Of a stretch of DNA of 12,046 nucleotides, positions 7,878 through 12,046 are shown one piece after another (the first letter of the stretch is position 1; each line of letters starts with the position of its first letter). Below the pieces are notes generated by a model. That model saw nothing but the letters and a program-made list of their open reading frames with translations, did not search any database and had not been told where the DNA came from. Position numbers and translations under genes: made by a program. Source of the stretch: DAOUBA01 sp034432855 (lineage in GTDB: Bacteria > Chloroflexota > Anaerolineae > B4-G1); contig DAOUBA010000094.1 of NCBI GenBank assembly GCA_034432855.1, positions 1 through 12,046 of the forward strand. The letters are read 5' to 3'.

Positions 7878-10190
7878 TCACTCCTCCACCACAATCGTCG
7901 CGATCACCAGGCTATCGCCAGCGGCCTGCCCGGCCTCGTCGTAGCGCAGCAACCGATAGTTTCCCGCCAGCGAGTAGATGCCCACGTTGAGCAGGTACTC
8001 CCCCGGTGGGGCATCCGGCGAAACGCGAACCTCGTACTCGTCCCACACATACCGGTCGAGCGGCCAGCGCGTCGTCGGTAAATCGCCGGGGTTGAGGTGA
8101 TCCTCCTGCCCCCACACGACGTCGAGCGGCTGCGCCAGATGCACGAACGACTGGTAATTCTCAACCATCGGCGCCAGGGCGCGCCAGTAGAGCACAACGG
8201 TGAACGTCTGTCCGGGATGGACGTGCTGTCGGGAGAGATCGTAGCCCAAGAGTTCGATCTGATTACCAAAGTTGGCGCGCAATCGGTTCTGGGCCGCCCA
8301 GGCTTCTCCAGGCGGCGAGGTGTAGCGCAGCCAGCCCTCGCGGGGATCAATTACCGCACCCTTCAGGAACACGAACAAGGCCAGAGCACCCGCAAGCCAG
8401 ATTAGGGATTGGGGATTAGGGACTAGGGACTGAAGACTGGGGACTGGGGACTGGAGACCAGGAACCGGGGACTGACCAGGCATCAACACCAGCGTAAGGA
8501 TGAATGCCAGAAGGCCAAGCGCGGAGAGGATCCAGCCGGCGGTACGTGGAGGCGTGTCGCCAAAATGCACCAGAACGTCATGCTCGCCGGCGGGCACCCA
8601 GAAGGTGATGAACCCTTCGGGGCCGGCAACCTCGATGGCGACCTCCTTGCCGTCCACAGTGGCCCGCCAGCCGGGGAAGTAGAAGGTGAACAAGCGAAAG
8701 ACAAACTCGTGCGGGGTCGAAACGACGAAACGGTCATAGAGGGGGCCCTGCGCGACGAGTTCGACGGTGGCACCCTCCGGCAACGTGGCACGGTTGACGC
8801 GATCCACCGGGCCGCCGCGGGCGTAGGATGCGAGCAAGGCTGGCTCGGCGTGCATCAACACCAGGGCCGCCCCTGTGGGCACGAAATCGCCGGTCGAGGT
8901 GGTACCGTAGGCCAGGCTTCTCTGCTCCCAGGCGATGATGTCGGCCGGCGCGGTGCCGCCGAAATCGGCAGTCCACGGCGGCGGGTAGAACAGCGGCAAC
9001 GCCAGAAGCAGAAAAACCAGCGCTGCCAACGCCACAACCGGGCCGCGCCAGCGGGACTGGGGTAGCCGAGCGATGCCACTCGCCGCACACACCGCCAGCA
9101 TCAGATTCGCCGGCCCCAACAAGCGCCACGGGAACTGGAGATAGGCCATTCCAGGCACATGCTCCCAGACTACCCTCGAGACGGGTAATATCAGAAAAAC
9201 AAGCGCCAGCGCCCCGAAAAGGAAGAAGAGGAGAGAGCGCTCTCCCTGCCCCCCCAGGCACAAGGTACGTCTCGCGCCTATGACGGCTATCGGGAACGCA
9301 GGCAAGGCCAACAGCCACTGCGCCAGGCCCAGATTGTGATGGAAGCGGGGAGCCGTCGCCCCCAGATCGAGAACCCGTGACGGCGCCAGCAGTTCGCCCG
9401 GCGACACAAAGTGCTCACGAAAGTCGAAATGCCCTGGGCCAGTGACATCGAGACGCACCGCTTCCCACTCCAGGAGAGCCGGCAACCAGAAAAAAGCGAT
9501 GAGTGTCGCTGCCAGCACAAAAGCCAGCCCCCCCCACCCTGCCCGATGGCGATTTCCGCCCAACGTCACCTCCCACACCCAGTAGGCCAGGAGCAACCCG
9601 GCGGAAACCAGGCCGAGCAGATTGTGACTAAAGACGAGCGCCGCGAGCGTCAGCACACTCCCTGCGAATACCCCTCGCCCCACCCTATTCCGCAACAAGC
9701 GGCAGAAAAAGTAAAAAGTCAGCGGCAAAAGGCAAATGGCAAAGTGTTCCGCCAGGTCGCCGCGTGCATGCGGGTCAATGAAAACAACGTAAGGCGCAAA
9801 CGTAAAAGAGGCAGCTGCAATAAGGCCCGCCGCCGCATCGCAGGACACCTCGCGTCCCAACAGGTAGGCTCCCAGCGAAGCCAGCACCAACCCCAGGACA
9901 AAGACCGCCTTGACCCCGCCGACGACGTCCACCCCTGGCAAGAGATCGAACAGGTTCGCCAGGTAGTAGGTAAACGGGGCATAATAGTTGAAGATGGGAT
10001 AGCCGTAGCCCAGGTACAGGTCGGGCGCCCAGCGCGGATAAAAGGCGCCGGCGCGCAAGAGATGCCCTAACTCTGCCGCTCGATAGATATGCAACTCGGC
10101 GTCCGTATCGTGAGGCAGCCCTGGACGGGCGAGGAAAGGCCAGGCAGCGATCAGCCCTAACGCCACCACCAACACCAGCCCCCAGTCCAT
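7878..10190 (-). CDS. YfhO/GT-C-like multi-pass membrane protein
   Basis: This 770-residue membrane protein resembles the YfhO and PTPS-related (PF10131-type) integral membrane proteins, thought to be GT-C-fold glycosyltransferases using lipid-linked sugars. After the first helix (about 3-22) comes PHDTDAELH (26-34), an acidic loop motif like the catalytic region of GT-C enzymes, then YPRWAPDLYLGYGYPIFNYY (51-70). About ten more hydrophobic segments follow up to residue 400. A periplasmic beta domain includes FPGWRATVDGKEV (505-517), typical of YfhO. Two late helices (about 553-570 and 597-613) flank a repeat-encoded linker, and a second beta-sandwich domain covers about 640-770. The ATG at 10190 was chosen because the frame upstream runs into the GH5 gene. 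It has no clear ribosome binding site; a 17-bp hairpin ends nine bases before it. Activity and donor are not known. Confidence 0.88.
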   Translation of the reverse strand: MDWGLVLVVALGLIAAWPFLARPGLPHDTDAELHIYRAAELGHLLRAGAFYPRWAPDLYLGYGYPIFNYYAPFTYYLANLFDLLPGVDVVGGVKAVFVLGLVLASLGAYLLGREVSCDAAAGLIAAASFTFAPYVVFIDPHARGDLAEHFAICLLPLTFYFFCRLLRNRVGRGVFAGSVLTLAALVFSHNLLGLVSAGLLLAYWVWEVTLGGNRHRAGWGGLAFVLAATLIAFFWLPALLEWEAVRLDVTGPGHFDFREHFVSPGELLAPSRVLDLGATAPRFHHNLGLAQWLLALPAFPIAVIGARRTLCLGGQGERSLLFFLFGALALVFLILPVSRVVWEHVPGMAYLQFPWRLLGPANLMLAVCAASGIARLPQSRWRGPVVALAALVFLLLALPLFYPPPWTADFGGTAPADIIAWEQRSLAYGTTSTGDFVPTGAALVLMHAEPALLASYARGGPVDRVNRATLPEGATVELVAQGPLYDRFVVSTPHEFVFRLFTFYFPGWRATVDGKEVAIEVAGPEGFITFWVPAGEHDVLVHFGDTPPRTAGWILSALGLLAFILTLVLMPGQSPVPGLQSPVPSLQSLVPNPQSLIWLAGALALFVFLKGAVIDPREGWLRYTSPPGEAWAAQNRLRANFGNQIELLGYDLSRQHVHPGQTFTVVLYWRALAPMVENYQSFVHLAQPLDVVWGQEDHLNPGDLPTTRWPLDRYVWDEYEVRVSPDAPPGEYLLNVGIYSLAGNYRLLRYDEAGQAAGDSLVIATIVVEE
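8402..8475. repeat. Heptanucleotide tandem repeat (10 units) inside a coding sequence
   Basis: Ten consecutive 7-base units related to CTGGGGA / TTAGGGA cover 8402-8471, followed by a partial unit. Because 7 is not a multiple of 3, three units encode seven residues, giving the peptide repeat QSPVPGL, QSPVPSL, QSLVPNP (about 573-593) on the minus strand. It lies in the linker between two membrane helices of the YfhO-like protein. Such degenerate heptamer repeats are known as intergenic repeats in cyanobacteria and some Chloroflexota; here the tract is read through without a stop. Confidence 0.9.
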
Positions 10191-10199
10191 TGAACCATA

Positions 10200-10248
10200 A
10201 AGGACACAAAGGACACTACGATTTTCCCCTTGTGTCCTTTGTGTCCTT
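10200..10248. repeat. 17-bp perfect inverted repeat (hairpin) between GH5 and YfhO-like genes
   Basis: AAGGACACAAAGGACAC (10200-10216) and its exact reverse complement (10232-10248) enclose a 15-base loop. Both arms belong to the same dispersed repeat family as 6671-6688 and 6789-6806. On the minus strand the hairpin starts 13 bases after the GH5 stop and ends nine bases before the YfhO-like ATG, so it could terminate, attenuate, stabilise RNA or limit translation. There is no T-run after it on the minus strand (TTTATGG follows), so a classical terminator is doubtful. Confidence 0.9.
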
Positions 10249-10261
10249 CGCGGTAAACCAC

Positions 10262-11689
10262 TCACGTCGGACGCACTCCGTGCTTCCGTATGATGTCCAC
10301 CAATCCCTGACGCACCTTGCAGTTTCGGAATGCGAATGACTGCAGCACCCGGTCGAGTTCGGCCTCCGACATCCCCTTGAACCGCTTGGCGTAGGTTGGC
10401 TGCATCAGGCTGGCGACGTAGCACGAGAGTGCCGCCTGTGCCAGATAGCGCGAGTTCGCCCGTGGGTCAATATCCGGATCGCCGATGACCTGTTCGACGT
10501 GGCGGGCCAGGTCTTGCACCATCTTCAGCGCCGGGGCGTCGGAAGACATCCAGGAATCCACCCCCAGCAGCCGCTTGGCCTCCAGAACAGGCGCAATGAT
10601 CTGCAGGTACTCGGAATCGGGAGCGACCGTGACCCAGCCCATTGCGCCGATGTCCTTGTACGTCCAGGTCGTCCAGTGCGCGCCGTATTCCTCGAACACA
10701 TCAATCTGCTCGTCGAGCGCCCGCAGCCGGTCGGGGATTTCCTCCGGCGGGCCACTGAATCCGGCGCCGAACTCGCCCACCCACAGGGGCACATTGTGCT
10801 TTTGGGTGAACTGGGTACCCTCGTGTGCCAAAAAGACACGCACCTGCTTCTGCCGGTCCCAGTGTTCGCCGGCGATCTCGCCGGGATAACGGCCGGGGCC
10901 AAAACCGGCGGCGTTGTAGTTGTGGCTGCTATAAACCAGGTTCTCGGCGAAAGGCGCGTCCAGGCCGGCGAAACGGCTGGAAAAGAGGTCACCTTCCAGA
11001 AAGATGATGTGGTCGGGGTCAATCGCGCGAATGGCGTTCACCACACGGCGATACACGCGGTTGATCGCATCCCAGTCCGGTGTAGGGGCATCATTGAAAC
11101 GCCCGTGCGGCGCGTTGGTGATCGGCTCGTTCATCACGTTGTAACCGGCCACGGTAGGATTGCCCTTGTAGCGACGGGCGAACTCTTCCCACAGCGCGAT
11201 GAAGCGATCCTGGAACTGCCTGTGCTGCCAGAAGAAAGTGTGGCGACTGGAGTTATCGCAATGCCAGTCGGTGTTCTGCCAGCCTTGGACGGCGTGCAGG
11301 TCGAGGATGACGTAGAGGCCGTGTTTGGCGCACCAGCCGACGACGCGGTCCAGCCGCTCGAAACCGGATTCCAGGTAGCGGAACGGCTCGTCGTCGCGCT
11401 CGAAGTGACGGTAGTTGAGCGCCAGCCGCACGACGTTCGCGCCGCAGGATTTGATGAAGGCGACGTCCTCCTCGGCGAAGAAGTAATCGAGCAGCCGGTC
11501 GAAGAAGAACTGCGCCTTCTCCGGCCCCAGCACCTGGGCCATTGCCGCGCGCAGGCCGTGCTCATCGCCGGGGTAGCCGTCAATAAAGTGCTCCATGTTC
11601 ATCCAGCCGCCGACGCACGTCCCGCGCAGGCGCACAGGGCGGCCTTGCGCGTTCACGATCTGGTTCGATTTGACTTGCAGGATGTCCAT
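10262..11689 (-). CDS. GH5-family glycoside hydrolase (cellulase-like)
   Basis: This 475-residue protein is a glycoside hydrolase family 5 enzyme, retaining TIM-barrel enzymes acting on beta-glucans, mannans or related glycosides. The N-terminal VKSNQIVNAQGRPVRLRGTC is a typical GH5 opening. NVRLALNYRHF-like and LDLHAVQGWQN strands follow; the acid/base is E188 in YNVMNEP and the nucleophile E306 in LWVGEFGAGF, with H256 in SSHNYN and a W-rich WTTWTYKD strand. The C-terminal 100 residues are helical and unassigned. There is no signal peptide or membrane segment, so it is probably cytoplasmic and may act on imported oligosaccharides or glycoconjugates. The ATG at 11689 has GGAGG eight bases upstream. 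An upstream extension of the frame to 11833 is encoded by simple repeats and is not credible protein. Exact substrate is unknown. Confidence 0.92.
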   Translation of the reverse strand: MDILQVKSNQIVNAQGRPVRLRGTCVGGWMNMEHFIDGYPGDEHGLRAAMAQVLGPEKAQFFFDRLLDYFFAEEDVAFIKSCGANVVRLALNYRHFERDDEPFRYLESGFERLDRVVGWCAKHGLYVILDLHAVQGWQNTDWHCDNSSRHTFFWQHRQFQDRFIALWEEFARRYKGNPTVAGYNVMNEPITNAPHGRFNDAPTPDWDAINRVYRRVVNAIRAIDPDHIIFLEGDLFSSRFAGLDAPFAENLVYSSHNYNAAGFGPGRYPGEIAGEHWDRQKQVRVFLAHEGTQFTQKHNVPLWVGEFGAGFSGPPEEIPDRLRALDEQIDVFEEYGAHWTTWTYKDIGAMGWVTVAPDSEYLQIIAPVLEAKRLLGVDSWMSSDAPALKMVQDLARHVEQVIGDPDIDPRANSRYLAQAALSCYVASLMQPTYAKRFKGMSEAELDRVLQSFAFRNCKVRQGLVDIIRKHGVRPT

Positions 11690-11703
11690 TGGTGATGCCT
11701 CCG

Positions 11704-11746
11704 TTTGGTTGGTTGGTTTGTTGGTTGGTTTGTTGGTTGGTTGGTT
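11704..11746. repeat. GGTT/AACC tetranucleotide tract next to the GH5 ribosome binding site
   Basis: About ten GGTT units, twice interrupted by GTTT/TGTT variants, cover 11704-11746. On the minus strand the tract reads AACC-AACC and ends within a few bases of the GH5 ribosome binding site (GGAGG, 11698-11702). Unit number could vary by polymerase slippage and alter the leader or promoter spacing; this is inference. Confidence 0.85.
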
Positions 11747-11811
11747 GTAGCATCGGGCCTCGTGCCCGTCACCGGATTTTGGTTGGTTGTAGCATAGGGC
11801 CTCGTGCCCGT
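11739..11811. repeat. Two direct copies of a 31-base repeat with hairpin core
   Basis: Copies at 11739-11769 and 11781-11811 differ at a single base (C at 11754, A at 11796) and are spaced 42 bases start to start. Each begins with GGTTGGTTGTAGCAT and ends in a GGGC-CTCGT-GCCC hairpin (5-bp stem in copy 1, 4-bp in copy 2). Both lie in the leader of the GH5 gene. Two copies do not make a CRISPR array, and the 11-base gap is too short for a spacer. Confidence 0.9.
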
Positions 11812-12046
11812 TGCGGCACGTCCAGCACCGCATCCCCCACGGCGCGCTCGCCGAGGCACGGCTGGAACAGCCATATCACACCATCTCATATCCCACCGCA
11901 GGACAAATTTGCCCGTAATTGCTCAGCCTACCCTACCGCAGGTTCGAAAATAGCGTCTGCACCAGCCTAAAGGGCCGGTGCTGGGAGGCTCAACCTCTCC
12001 TAACCCCTCCCTCACCCTCCCCTTCCCTCTCCGCAACGGAGAGGGA
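11812..12046. other. Non-coding right end of the window
   Basis: No gene is evident in these 235 bases. The stretch probably contains the GH5 promoter (minus strand), but I see no clear -35/-10 pair. ACCGCAGG occurs twice (about 11896 and 11935). A hairpin-prone segment lies around 11958-11990. From 12024 a perfect 10-bp palindrome with a 3-base loop runs to the last base (12024-12033 with 12037-12046), preceded by a CT-rich stretch; this is the kind of palindrome often dispersed in multiple copies in bacterial genomes. Confidence 0.6.

Noticed and set aside
8402..8475. CRISPR-like or telomere-like array.
   Set aside because: Units are 7 bases with no spacers and lie inside a coding frame; it is a simple tandem repeat.
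7878..10190. 6-pyruvoyl-tetrahydropterin synthase activity, as suggested by the PF10131-type family name.
   Set aside because: The name is historical; this protein is a multi-pass membrane protein without the metal-binding histidines of that enzyme.
10191..10424. Upstream extension of the YfhO-like frame by 78 residues.
   Set aside because: It overlaps the GH5 coding region and the hairpin repeat, and the hydrophobic N-terminal helix begins only at the ATG at 10190.
10499..11695. A 398-residue plus-strand frame opposite the GH5 gene.
   Set aside because: The minus strand encodes a clear GH5 enzyme with both catalytic glutamates; the opposite frame is a GC-rich shadow.
11690..11833. N-terminal extension of the GH5 frame by 48 residues.
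   Set aside because: It is encoded by tetranucleotide and 31-base repeats, gives a Pro/Thr/Asn-rich peptide without signal features, and the ATG at 11689 has a good ribosome binding site.

Overview
The window (12,046 bases, GC-rich) carries five protein-coding genes plus several interspersed repeats. It looks like chromosomal DNA of a Chloroflexota bacterium, perhaps Anaerolineae-like. This is an inference from the gene types (single WXG100 protein with an EccC-like ATPase, YfhO-like giant membrane protein with a C-terminal beta domain, uroporphyrinogen decarboxylase-like methyltransferase homologue), the degenerate 7-base tandem repeat and the AAGGACACAAAGG-type intergenic repeats. No rRNA, tRNA or CRISPR array is visible.

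Left part (1-1800): an IS110-family insertion sequence on the minus strand. Its transposase (433-1762) has the DEDD residues and the C-terminal serine. The ATG with a good ribosome binding site is out of frame by one base at a run of five A, so the gene is either freshly broken or expressed by slippage. The non-coding stretch after its stop (about 270-418) folds into three strong hairpins and is a candidate bridge RNA (seekRNA).

Centre (1942-6580): a compact type VII secretion locus. A WXG100 protein gene (plus strand) converges on a large EccC-type FtsK/SpoIIIE ATPase gene (minus strand) across a shared hairpin terminator. The ATPase has two membrane helices, three ATPase modules (the second with degraded motifs) and an unusual eight-cysteine double zinc ribbon between modules 1 and 2. 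No other ESX components are in the window.

Right part (6899-11689): three minus-strand genes, in transcription order a GH5 glycoside hydrolase, a 770-residue YfhO/GT-C-like membrane protein, and a URO-D family protein whose start lies 1 base after the membrane protein's stop. The first two are separated by 71 bases filled by a 17-bp perfect inverted repeat that ends just before the membrane protein's start codon. The membrane protein contains a 10-copy heptanucleotide tandem repeat within its coding sequence. The GH5 gene is preceded by an AACC tetranucleotide tract abutting its ribosome binding site and by a 31-base direct repeat. The last 200 bases are non-coding and end in a palindrome cut by the window edge.
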